Origin: Leptospira sp. WS58.C1
GTDB lineage: Bacteria; Spirochaetota; Leptospiria; Leptospirales; Leptospiraceae
DNA: 64,000 nt
Assembly (NCBI RefSeq): GCF_040833995.1
Contig: NZ_CP162137.1
Span: 1,825,001 to 1,889,000 of the forward strand
Reading direction: 5' to 3'
Shown piece by piece: positions 20,893 to 28,586 of this stretch. Under the pieces are notes generated by a model. The model was not told the origin of the DNA. It made no database searches and saw only the letters and a list, made by a program, of their open reading frames with translations. How positions within the stretch are numbered: the stretch's first letter is position 1; each line of letters begins with the position of its first letter. Made by a program: the position numbers and the translations under genes.

Positions 20893-21366
20893 ATGAGCCT
20901 CCAAGAACTACACAAAATCCAAACCACTAAATCTTCCTGGCAGGATTTTGTGGAATACAGCATTCATACTCCGTTTTATACCGAAACAAAGGCGAAAACC
21001 CAATCCTTAGTAGAGGCGATTCAACTCACATTATTCCATGATTATCTTTCCACTTTTTCTCCGGAGGAAAGATCCGAATTTCTTTCTTCTCCGAATGCGC
21101 TCCAAGCATCTGCTGAAAAATTCGTGAATATTTTAGAAGGTGTGCGTTATTCCCAAGATGGATACAATCAAAAGGAAAGGTCCATGTTTTTGGGAATGTT
21201 AAAGTCCTTATTGAAAGAATATAAGGTGGATGAGAATGGGGAAAGAAAGGATTTGGAAAGATATCATTTCTATCGTTGTATCATTCGTTTTTGTTCGGAT
21301 AAGGATTATATCCTTAGAGTGTACGAAAAATACAAATCTTATCTTTCTCAAGGCAGTGGGGTATAA
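20893..21366 (+). CDS. Hypothetical cytoplasmic protein
   Basis: A 157-residue, mostly helical soluble protein. It has no signal peptide, membrane helix or recognised motif. Charged helices such as YNQKERSMFLGMLKSLLKEY and a C-terminal RVYEKYKSYLSQG are seen. Its last base is shared with the ATG of the HIT-protein gene (TAATG), so the two are translationally coupled. The coupling and typical codon use support a real gene; the function is unknown. Confidence 0.65.
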   Translation: MSLQELHKIQTTKSSWQDFVEYSIHTPFYTETKAKTQSLVEAIQLTLFHDYLSTFSPEERSEFLSSPNALQASAEKFVNILEGVRYSQDGYNQKERSMFLGMLKSLLKEYKVDENGERKDLERYHFYRCIIRFCSDKDYILRVYEKYKSYLSQGSGV

Positions 21367-21785
21367 TGGCCCATAGGACATTGGTCGTTTCTCCGGATTG
21401 TCCTATTTGTTCCGTATTGCGTGGGACAAAGATCCCAGGTTTCATTCACCAAAATTCTTCCTTTATCATCCGACATGCTCCTGAAGATAAAAAAATCCCG
21501 GGCTATCTATACATCGAACCGATTTCCCATAGAGAAAAATATTCGGACTGGGACTCTAAAGAGTTCCAGGACTTAGGAGAAACATTTTCTTTTGCGACCG
21601 ATTGGATCCAAAAGAAATATTCTCCTCCCAAAATTTATACCGTCTTGATCGCGGAAAAAGTGGCACATATGCATTTTCATCTTGTTCCGAGATATGAAGA
21701 TATCAAAGGACCGGAGTATATCCGATTAGCGTTGGAAGGTTTGGCTTCGGCTCCGGTCGGGATACCATTCCCTACATTCGAATGA
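21366..21785 (+). CDS. HIT-family nucleotide hydrolase/transferase
   Basis: A 139-residue histidine-triad protein. The catalytic His-X-His-X-His motif is seen as HMHFHLVPR near residue 110, preceded by the family's N-terminal CPICSVLRG and a GYLYIEPISHREKYSDW segment in place of the usual VIPKRH. HIT proteins hydrolyse dinucleoside polyphosphates or AMP-lysine and similar adducts. The substrate here is unknown, and the departure in the middle motif makes this a divergent member. It overlaps the preceding gene by one base and lies 51 bases before tldD. Confidence 0.82.
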   Translation: MAHRTLVVSPDCPICSVLRGTKIPGFIHQNSSFIIRHAPEDKKIPGYLYIEPISHREKYSDWDSKEFQDLGETFSFATDWIQKKYSPPKIYTVLIAEKVAHMHFHLVPRYEDIKGPEYIRLALEGLASAPVGIPFPTFE

Positions 21786-21836
21786 GCCTTTTTCCTTCCG
21801 TCATTATCAAAAAATTTCTGTCTAAAGTAAAAGGTT

Positions 21837-23219
21837 ATGAATCAATCCAATATAGAAACTCTGATCGACGCCGGTAAAAAAAGAAAAGCGGACTTTGTCG
21901 AAATTTATGAAGAAGAATCCAGAAATTCTTCCATAGCACTCAGAGACCAAAAAATAGAACAATCACTTGCCGCAACCGATTATGGGATCGGGATCCGATT
22001 GGTGTACGGAACAGACGTATTGTATGCATATACAAGCAATGATGACCAACAACATTTACTTTCTTTAATACACTTGCTCGCGGATTCTCGCGGAGAAGTA
22101 ACCGATGGCTCGGGAGTATTTACACTTCCGGGAGATATTTCCAAATATTCTTTTTCTAAGAATATTCATGATCCAAGAAAGGTTCCTCCTTTCAGAAGGT
22201 TGGAACTTCTACAAACTGCGGATTCAGTCGCAAGAAAAGTTTCCTCTAAGATCATACAAGTAGGGGTGAGCGCTTCCGATATAGTTACGAATGTTCTGAT
22301 TGCTAACTCGGAAGGGCTTTGGGTAGAAGACCTAAGAGTCAGAAGTAGATTTTTTCTCTCTGTCACGGCCGAAAATAAGGGAGAAAGATTCGTAGCAAGC
22401 GAATCTCCGGGGGCTCTTAAGGGATTCGAATTTTTCGAAGGATTACCTGTAGAAGATCTAGCTAGGAAAGCGGGAGAAAGAGCTCTCTTTATGTTGGATG
22501 CCGGTTATATAGAAGGTAAAAAAATGCCTGTTGTAATGGGCAACGGTTTTGGTGGAGTAATCTTCCACGAAGCATGCGGTCATCCTTTGGAGACGGAAGC
22601 AATACGGAAAAAATCTTCTCCCTTCGTTGGAAAACTGGGAGAACAAATCGCAGGATCCTGTCTGACTGCGTATGACGATGGTACGTTAGAAGAACAGTAT
22701 GGTTCCTTGAAAGTAGACGACGAGGGAATGCCTACACAAAAAACACTTCTGATCGAAAACGGAATTTTAAAGGCTTATCTAGCAGATAAGATCGGATCCA
22801 TGGAAACAGGTTCGCCAAGAACCGCAAGCGGTAGAAGAGAATCATACCAGTATGCACCTGTTTCCAGAATGAGAAACACGTATATCGAAGCAGGAAATGA
22901 TTCCTTGGAGGAAATGTTTGCCTCCGTGGATTTCGGACTTTATGCAAAAAGAATGGGCGGAGGTTCCGTAAACCCGGCCACAGGAGAATTCAATTTTGCG
23001 GTGGAAGAAGGTTATGTGATCCGAAATGGAAAGATCTCCGAGCCTGTAAGAGGAGCCACCCTGATCGGAAAAGGTCATGAAATTCTTCCTAAAATTTCCA
23101 TGGTAGGAAAAGACTTGGAATTGGCCGCGGGGACCTGTGGTGCTTCTTCCGGATCAATTCCTGTTACCGTTGGACAACCTTCACTCAAAGTGGATGAGAT
23201 CCTAGTGGGGGGAAGATAA
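21837..23219 (+). CDS. tldD: TldD-like zinc metalloprotease subunit
   Basis: 460-residue protein of peptidase family U62. TldD and TldE form a heterodimeric protease that trims unfolded or modified peptides, for example microcin B17 precursor and CcdA in E. coli. TldD carries the metal site, seen here as HEACGHPLE near residue 243 (HExxxH). The C-terminal glycine-rich ending with GTCGASSGSIPVTVGQP is also typical. Its stop overlaps the ATG of the next gene (TAATG), giving tight coupling with TldE. The partner MoxR and VWA genes follow. No candidate small modified-peptide precursor was seen beside it. Confidence 0.93.
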   Translation: MNQSNIETLIDAGKKRKADFVEIYEEESRNSSIALRDQKIEQSLAATDYGIGIRLVYGTDVLYAYTSNDDQQHLLSLIHLLADSRGEVTDGSGVFTLPGDISKYSFSKNIHDPRKVPPFRRLELLQTADSVARKVSSKIIQVGVSASDIVTNVLIANSEGLWVEDLRVRSRFFLSVTAENKGERFVASESPGALKGFEFFEGLPVEDLARKAGERALFMLDAGYIEGKKMPVVMGNGFGGVIFHEACGHPLETEAIRKKSSPFVGKLGEQIAGSCLTAYDDGTLEEQYGSLKVDDEGMPTQKTLLIENGILKAYLADKIGSMETGSPRTASGRRESYQYAPVSRMRNTYIEAGNDSLEEMFASVDFGLYAKRMGGGSVNPATGEFNFAVEEGYVIRNGKISEPVRGATLIGKGHEILPKISMVGKDLELAAGTCGASSGSIPVTVGQPSLKVDEILVGGR

Positions 23220-24556
23220 TGGATTTGGAACAAGCAGCCGGATTCGTATTGGAGGAAGGAAAAAGATACGGAATCGATTCCTTCGATCTGATTGCCACAG
23301 ACTCGGAAGATATCGGGATCGAAGTTTTCAAAGGAAGGATTGTTTCCACGGAAACCTCTCGCTCTCGAGGAGTAGGTATTCGGGTTCTCAATAATTCTCG
23401 CCCGGGATATTCTTACAGTGAACGTTTTAGTAAAGAAGCTCTTTCCCGGATGATAAGAGATGCCATGGACCAGACAGAGATCACGGATCCTCTGGACATG
23501 GAATTGCCGGGACCAAAACCTTTGGCGGAAGTGGATCTAAAACATTATAATTCCGAATTAGAAAAATTGGATTTTTCCTGGATGAGAGAATTAGGCCAGG
23601 CTTTGGACCACGCCTCTTGGGAGTCCGATAAAAGAGTGGAGAATGTTCCGCATGTAGGTGTCGGAAAAAGTTCCACCCAAAGTTTGATTGCAAATTCGAA
23701 CGGTGTATTCGTTAAAAAAGAATCGAATGTGGCCTATTGTGGGACCGGGCTTGTAGTTGCGGAAGGTGATATCAAGAAGATGGGAAGTTATTATCGCTCC
23801 GGCAGAGATATTTCTAAGTTCGATCCATCGTACATCGCAAAGGAAGCAGCAAATAGAGGGACGGAACTCTTAGGGGCAAAACCTCTTTCCAGCGGTGTGT
23901 ATACTATCCTTTTAGGAAATCGTATCAGTCCCCAGATATTCGGGATGTTCTCCTCTCCTTATTTTGCGGACGCGGTCCAAAAAGGTTCCTCTCGTTTGGT
24001 CGGAAAACTGGGTAGCGAAGTTGCTTCTCCTATATTAAGTCTTTATTGTGAAGCTCATACTCCCGATTATCCGGGTTCCCGTTTGGTGGATGCGGAAGGA
24101 ATTCCCACATCCGCACGCACAAAGGTTTTGGAAAATGGGGTACTCAAATCGTATCTATATAATTTAGAATCCGCCAAAAAGGACAATGTGTCTCCTACGG
24201 GTCATGGTGTTCGTTCTTATTCAGGAAGAGCTGGCACTTCTTTTTCCAATATGATCGTTCCTTTGGGAAATAAGACAAGGGAAGAATTATTAGCATCCGA
24301 TTCTCATTGTATTTTAGTGACTAAGTTGGAAGGTGGAGCAGGTTGCAGCGCGGTTTCCGGAGAAATTTCCATCGGGATCCAAGGGATCTATTATAAAAAC
24401 GGAAAGCCGGAACATGCAGTGGACCGTATCACGATGAATACGAATTATTTCGATTTACTTCATAAGATCCAAGGGATATCAAACGAATATTCTGACAGTT
24501 ACTCTTCTATCAAGATCCCTGATATTTTGATCTCGGAAATTCACATAGCAGGTTAA
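23219..24556 (+). CDS. tldE: TldE/PmbA-like protease subunit
   Basis: 445-residue TldE (PmbA) partner of TldD. It shares the two-domain fold but lacks HExxxH, as expected: the equivalent region reads GNRISPQIFGMF. Conserved family parts are GRIVSTETSRSRGVGIRV near the N-terminus, EGIPTSARTKVLENGVLKSYLYN and GGAGCSAVSGEISIG. E. coli TldE is inactive alone and needs TldD. The start overlaps tldD by one base and the stop is two bases from the MoxR gene, so expression of the four genes is probably a single unit. Confidence 0.92.
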   Translation: MDLEQAAGFVLEEGKRYGIDSFDLIATDSEDIGIEVFKGRIVSTETSRSRGVGIRVLNNSRPGYSYSERFSKEALSRMIRDAMDQTEITDPLDMELPGPKPLAEVDLKHYNSELEKLDFSWMRELGQALDHASWESDKRVENVPHVGVGKSSTQSLIANSNGVFVKKESNVAYCGTGLVVAEGDIKKMGSYYRSGRDISKFDPSYIAKEAANRGTELLGAKPLSSGVYTILLGNRISPQIFGMFSSPYFADAVQKGSSRLVGKLGSEVASPILSLYCEAHTPDYPGSRLVDAEGIPTSARTKVLENGVLKSYLYNLESAKKDNVSPTGHGVRSYSGRAGTSFSNMIVPLGNKTREELLASDSHCILVTKLEGGAGCSAVSGEISIGIQGIYYKNGKPEHAVDRITMNTNYFDLLHKIQGISNEYSDSYSSIKIPDILISEIHIAG

Positions 24557-24558
24557 TC

Positions 24559-25362
24559 ATGTCGGAAGAAAGAAATAAACCCGAAACATACTTACTTTCC
24601 AGAGAATTAGAGGAAGCGGTCCAAGTTGCCGAGATCACAGCAAGACCCCTATTATTAAAAGGGGAACCCGGAACTGGAAAATCCCTTTTAGCGGATTATC
24701 TTTCGTTCAAAACCAAAAAAAAATTATATTCTTGGCATGTAAAATCCACCTCGCTTGCCAAAGAAGGTTTATATTTTTATGATGCCGTTTCTCGGTTGAA
24801 CGATTCCAGATTTACGGAAGACAAGGAGAAGGTCCGCAATATCGAAAATTATATAAGATTGGGGGCCTTAGGCGAGGCATTTTCCGCGAACGAACCTTCC
24901 GTAGTATTAATCGATGAGATAGATAAGGCGGATATAGAATTCCCGAACGATCTACTTTTAGAATTGGACAGAATGGAGTTTGTAATCCAAGAAACGGGTC
25001 GTAAGATCAAAGCGGTCCATAGACCTTTAACGCTCATCACTTCCAATAATGAAAAAGAACTTCCGGCGGCATTCTTGCGAAGATGTATCTTTCATTATAT
25101 CGATTTTCCGGAACCTGCTTTTATGGCGGATATTGTATCGTCTCATTTTCCGAAGATCGAATCCTCCCTTTTGAAAAGGGCGCTCGAATCCTTCTATGTG
25201 ATCCGAACCATGGATGATATGAAAAAAAAGCCTGGCACAAGCGAACTACTGGATTGGATCCAAATTCTAATTCACATGGGTGCAAAACCTCCGGAAGACG
25301 GAAGGATACCTTATATAGGCGCTCTTGTAAAGAATGAAGAGGATCTGAAATTGTTCAGATAA
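24559..25362 (+). CDS. MoxR-type AAA+ ATPase
   Basis: 267-residue single-domain AAA+ protein. Walker A is GEPGTGKSLLAD, Walker B is VVLIDEIDKAD, sensor 1 is LITSNNEKELPAAFLRRC with the arginine finger pair, and sensor 2 lies in the C-terminal helices. MoxR ATPases work with a VWA-domain partner, often to insert metals or remodel target complexes, and the following gene encodes such a partner. The start is two bases after tldE, an arrangement that points to a functional link with the protease (inference). No transmembrane segment is present. Confidence 0.92.
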   Translation: MSEERNKPETYLLSRELEEAVQVAEITARPLLLKGEPGTGKSLLADYLSFKTKKKLYSWHVKSTSLAKEGLYFYDAVSRLNDSRFTEDKEKVRNIENYIRLGALGEAFSANEPSVVLIDEIDKADIEFPNDLLLELDRMEFVIQETGRKIKAVHRPLTLITSNNEKELPAAFLRRCIFHYIDFPEPAFMADIVSSHFPKIESSLLKRALESFYVIRTMDDMKKKPGTSELLDWIQILIHMGAKPPEDGRIPYIGALVKNEEDLKLFR

Positions 25363-25367
25363 ATGTT

Positions 25368-26558
25368 TTGTTTTTCCCGTTTTTCTACAGACTGAAATCT
25401 TCAGGAGTCCCGATCTCCACTGTGGAACTCCTGGATTTTCTCAAAGCGACTGAGGCACTTACCCGAAACAAAACATTTCTCTCTTTAAACGAATTCTATA
25501 GAGTTTCCAGACTTTGTCTCGTAAAAGACGTTAAATACTACGACGCGTTCGATCTTGTATTCACCGAACTCTTCGGAGAAAGAGGAGTTCTAAAAGAATC
25601 TTTCCGTAAGGAAATGATGGATTGGCTATCTAATATATTCGAAAATCCGAATAAACTTCCACCAGGCATGATCTCTCCGGAAGAACTCTGGAAAGAGTTT
25701 TTGGATAGGCTCCGGAACCAAAAAGGGGAACATCATGGCGGAAATAAATGGATCGGCACAGGAGGAAGTTCTCCTTTCGGTCATTCCGGTGTAAACCCTG
25801 GCGGGGTCCGCATTGGCGGAGAAGGTGGGGGTAAATCCGCGATTTTCCAGGCGATGGAAAGAAAATACAAGGACTACAGAACGGACGAGCAGTTGGATGT
25901 TCGACAGATCAAGATCGCACTTAAAAAACTCCGGAATTTAAGAAAGGAAGGAATTCCTGAATTTCATCTCCCTAAAACCGTGGATGCTACCTGTAAGAAT
26001 GCGGGAGATCCAGAACTTGTATTCGATCGTACTAGAAAGAACGGGATCAAAGTACTACTTTTAATGGATACAGGCGGGAGTATGACTCCTTATGCGGAAC
26101 GAGTGAGTAAACTTTTTTCGGCAGCCCACCAAATGAATCATTTTAAGGAATTCGGACATTATTATTTTCATAATTCCGTTTACGATTCCGTGTATCCGAA
26201 GGGAGATTTGAGATATCCGATTCCTCTGAAAAATCTTTTTAAAAAACATAAGGATGATACAAAGCTCATCATAGTGGGAGATGCATACATGGCTCCCTAC
26301 GAACTCTTGGATCCGGCTTACGGCTTTTATCATTCCAGATTTAGACAAGAAACCAGACTTCCTGAACATCCCGAATCGGGACTAGACAGTTTTAAAAGGA
26401 TAAAATCGCATTTTAGCAACACGATCTGGATGAATCCCGAGCCGAAACGATACTGGGATGCACCAACAATTTATGAACTGAAAAAAATTTTCCCCATGTT
26501 CTTTCTAAGCGTAGACGGACTAGAAGAAGGGATCCGAGAACTTCTCGGAAAAAGATAA
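25368..26558 (+). CDS. VWA-domain protein of the CoxE type (MoxR partner)
   Basis: 396-residue cytoplasmic protein with an N-terminal helical domain (FFYRLKSSGVPIS), a Gly-rich basic linker (residues about 120-165, including GGKS and HHGG) and a C-terminal von Willebrand A domain. The metal-ion-dependent adhesion site is intact as DTGGS (residues about 231-235), with a later threonine and D in IIVGDAY. The start appears to be TTG at 25368, giving the family's usual N-terminus; an ATG five bases earlier is in another frame and stops after ten codons. The gene ends the TldD-TldE-MoxR-VWA series and is followed 13 bases later by the tandem-repeat array. Confidence 0.85.
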   Translation: MFFPFFYRLKSSGVPISTVELLDFLKATEALTRNKTFLSLNEFYRVSRLCLVKDVKYYDAFDLVFTELFGERGVLKESFRKEMMDWLSNIFENPNKLPPGMISPEELWKEFLDRLRNQKGEHHGGNKWIGTGGSSPFGHSGVNPGGVRIGGEGGGKSAIFQAMERKYKDYRTDEQLDVRQIKIALKKLRNLRKEGIPEFHLPKTVDATCKNAGDPELVFDRTRKNGIKVLLLMDTGGSMTPYAERVSKLFSAAHQMNHFKEFGHYYFHNSVYDSVYPKGDLRYPIPLKNLFKKHKDDTKLIIVGDAYMAPYELLDPAYGFYHSRFRQETRLPEHPESGLDSFKRIKSHFSNTIWMNPEPKRYWDAPTIYELKKIFPMFFLSVDGLEEGIRELLGKR

Positions 26559-26570
26559 TTAAAGTTTTGA

Positions 26571-26826
26571 ATAGTCGCTATGCTCCTGTAGCCCGACATC
26601 GGTTATTATTAATGAGTCTATTTTTTAAAGTCGGACTATAGTCGCTTTGCTCCTGAAGCCCGACATCTATTATTATTAATGAGTCTATCTTTAAGGTCGG
26701 ACTATAGTCGCTTTGCTCCTGTAGCCCGACTCGGTTATTTATAATCAGTCTATCTTTAAGGTCGGACTATAGTCGCTTTGCTCCTGTAGCCCGACATCTA
26801 TTACTTTTAATGATTAAGGTCGGACT
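26571..26826. repeat. Array of four ~66-bp tandem repeats with hairpin-forming junctions
   Basis: Copies start at 26571, 26638, 26704 and 26769, with unit lengths 67, 66, 65 and 58. Each starts ATAGTCGCTWTGCTCCTG and ends GTCGGACT (the first ends AGTCGGACT). The three junctions carry the perfect 10-bp palindrome GACTATAGTC (26634, 26700, 26765). The wider GTCGG-A-CTA ... TAG-C-CCGAC arms can fold into an imperfect hairpin. The last copy has an internal deletion of about 8 bases, and its end encodes the last codons of the opposing yceI-like gene. It sits between convergent genes. There is no spacer diversity or cas gene, so it is not CRISPR. Confidence 0.95.
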
Positions 26827-27359
26827 TTAAACTTATATTCAATAGTAACCTCGTCCTTTGCGGTTGCAAATAATAGACTGGGTCTTTCCACATCAAAATC
26901 GCTCATCAAGACCTGGAATGTTCCGGAAAAAATCGTCTCTTGTCCTTCTTTTTGAATTGTTGCCACTGATTTAACGGTTTTGGTTTTTCCTTTGACGGTC
27001 AAGTTTCCGGTGATCGTCCATTCGTTTTCTTTCGCAGTGATAGAGGTGCTTGTAAAACTAATATTTGTGATAGTCGGATATCCTAAAGATTCGATAATAT
27101 GCTCGTCACGGTCCGAGTCTCCGGATTTGATCTCCTTTAGCGGTATCTCGATTTTTATAAGTTTAGGGATTTGTAAACCACTAGGCCCTTGGGTCAAAGT
27201 TGTAGGACGTATCGTAGTCCCCGAACATTTTCCATAAACGGTTTTAAACGGATGGATTGCTATAAAATTGATCTGGGATTCCTGTAGTTTTAATTCTTCC
27301 GAAAACACGGAAGAAACACTTAAGAAAAATAAAACTAAAAAAAGAAATAGATTAGGCAT
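26814..27359 (-). CDS. YceI-family periplasmic protein
   Basis: 181-residue secreted lipocalin-like protein with a signal peptide (MPNLFLFLVLFFLSVSSVFS). The YceI fold binds isoprenoid-type lipids in its barrel. Typical elements seen are VDTAHSKVGF-like INFIAIHPFKTVYGKCSG, SLGYPTITNISFTSTSI, WTITGNLTVKGKTKTV and GTFQVLMSDFDVERP. An AGGAG site lies about 10 bases before the ATG. The final Val-Arg-Pro and stop are encoded by the last repeat unit of the tandem array, so the array expanded into, or supplied, the 3' end of the gene. The lipid carried is unknown. Confidence 0.85.
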   Translation of the reverse strand: MPNLFLFLVLFFLSVSSVFSEELKLQESQINFIAIHPFKTVYGKCSGTTIRPTTLTQGPSGLQIPKLIKIEIPLKEIKSGDSDRDEHIIESLGYPTITNISFTSTSITAKENEWTITGNLTVKGKTKTVKSVATIQKEGQETIFSGTFQVLMSDFDVERPSLLFATAKDEVTIEYKFKVRP

Positions 27360-27501
27360 GTAGATTGCTCCTAAAAATAAACCTGCGATAGAAATATGAA
27401 AATCCGCAATATTCTACCCGAGTCTTAAGGCAGATTTCAGAAAAGAAAATCATTAATTTGAAAGAAAAATATAAAGGAATGAATCAATTATATTGAGGAA
27501 T

Positions 27502-27557
27502 AAAAAAAGATCCAAAAGAAGGTCGTTTGTTCCCGGATTTTGAGAATGCGGATCTTT
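27502..27557 (-). terminator. Possible intrinsic terminator after the 27592-30531 genes
   Basis: On the reverse strand AAAGATCC and GGATCTTT form an 8-bp stem, followed directly by more T residues. The 36-base loop is long for an intrinsic terminator, and the stem is only half GC, so the call is tentative. The position, just after the last gene of the SprT-like/UvrD group and before yceI, fits a terminator. Confidence 0.45.
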
Positions 27558-27591
27558 CCTATAGTTCCTCGCAAAACTTAGGCGCTTCGAA

Positions 27592-27777
27592 CTATCTTTT
27601 ACTTTGGACTTTTTTTAATACTTCCGTTACAGCCTGCGTATATCCGTCAAAAACTCCCTTATCATAGTCGGAAAGGGACTTGTATGTTAACCCTGAAAAT
27701 TCTTTTAGAAGTTTGGAAAGTTCTTCTTCTATTACGTTTTTGCGAATATATACAGTTTCGAAATGGTTCGGATGCAT
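27592..27777 (-). CDS. Hypothetical small protein
   Basis: 61-residue acidic/basic helical protein (MHPNHFETVYIRKNVIEEEL...) with no recognised motif. The ATG lies five bases after the stop of the SprT-like gene in the same direction, so it is the third gene of that group and likely translated by coupling, since no good ribosome site is apparent beyond GGATAA. A possible terminator lies downstream. The clear helical pattern and gene packing support coding, but length alone would not. Confidence 0.55.
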   Translation of the reverse strand: MHPNHFETVYIRKNVIEEELSKLLKEFSGLTYKSLSDYDKGVFDGYTQAVTEVLKKVQSKR

Positions 27778-27782
27778 AAAGT

Positions 27783-28586
27783 TTATCCGTAAAATTCTGA
27801 TTTAAGCCTAAAGCCGATCTCTTTCTGGTATTTCATTAGAAACTTGGGATATTCTGTTTTCAACCAATTTATTGCCTCTCTGTATCTAACGTATTCTTTT
27901 TCCTTACGTTTAAATTCGGGACTATGAATGGAGTTCTGCCCGTTTTTGATCCGAGTGGGGAGAATATGATGTAGGATTTCGTGATGTACTACATGCTCCA
28001 GAACAAAGATCGGGACTTCCTTATGGTCCAGAATGGGACTGATCCTTATATTCATATTTCGTTTTTCGTAACTACCCAGTCTCCTTTTGCCTAAACGATC
28101 CGCCCAGCCTATTGAAAGTAGCTTTGTATCCATTTTAGGAAAGTAAGAAGAAGAAATTTCCTCCAAAATTATCTTTAGATCGTAAACAACTCCGTTTTCC
28201 CTCAATTTTTTGAATTTTCCAGGTCCGGATTCGGGGATTGAATTTAAGAAATCCGCAACTTCTTCCTTCCAGATCTGTTTTGGTTTGAGTCCCAATAATT
28301 TGGAAATGAGTAAATGTACAAAAGAGAAAATCGTTTTTTCTCCGGCATCCATTAAGGAAGTATGAAATTTGGCGTTTAAGATCCCATTACGATAGGATAC
28401 GGAGTGATTTCCGTTTTTGTACGGATAAAATTTAAGTTCTACGGATCGGATATTGCTGTCTTTGAAACGTCTGGACCTTACTTTCAAAGAATCCCAACTG
28501 GAAATCAAAAGTTCATCCCAGTTCCTGTCGGGAATAAGATTAGGAACCGAAAAACTCTCTAATTCTTTTTCTGGCATCGGAATCAT
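27783..28586 (-). CDS. SprT-like zinc-metallopeptidase domain protein
   Basis: 267-residue protein with a zinc-binding HEILH motif in VLEHVVHHEILHHILP (residues about 195-215) and a later HSPEFKRKEKEY segment with the third ligand candidate, resembling the SprT/WLM metalloprotease group. The N-terminal half has no recognised domain. SprT-like proteases in eukaryotes act on DNA-protein crosslinks. Here the gene overlaps the 3' end of uvrD by 47 bases (or about 38 if the second Met is used), so a DNA-repair-linked role is an attractive inference but not shown. No signal peptide. Confidence 0.7.
   Translation of the reverse strand: MIPMPEKELESFSVPNLIPDRNWDELLISSWDSLKVRSRRFKDSNIRSVELKFYPYKNGNHSVSYRNGILNAKFHTSLMDAGEKTIFSFVHLLISKLLGLKPKQIWKEEVADFLNSIPESGPGKFKKLRENGVVYDLKIILEEISSSYFPKMDTKLLSIGWADRLGKRRLGSYEKRNMNIRISPILDHKEVPIFVLEHVVHHEILHHILPTRIKNGQNSIHSPEFKRKEKEYVRYREAINWLKTEYPKFLMKYQKEIGFRLKSEFYG

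Noticed and set aside
26571..26826. CRISPR array
   Set aside because: The units are wholly similar along their length, with no unique spacers, and there are no cas genes nearby.
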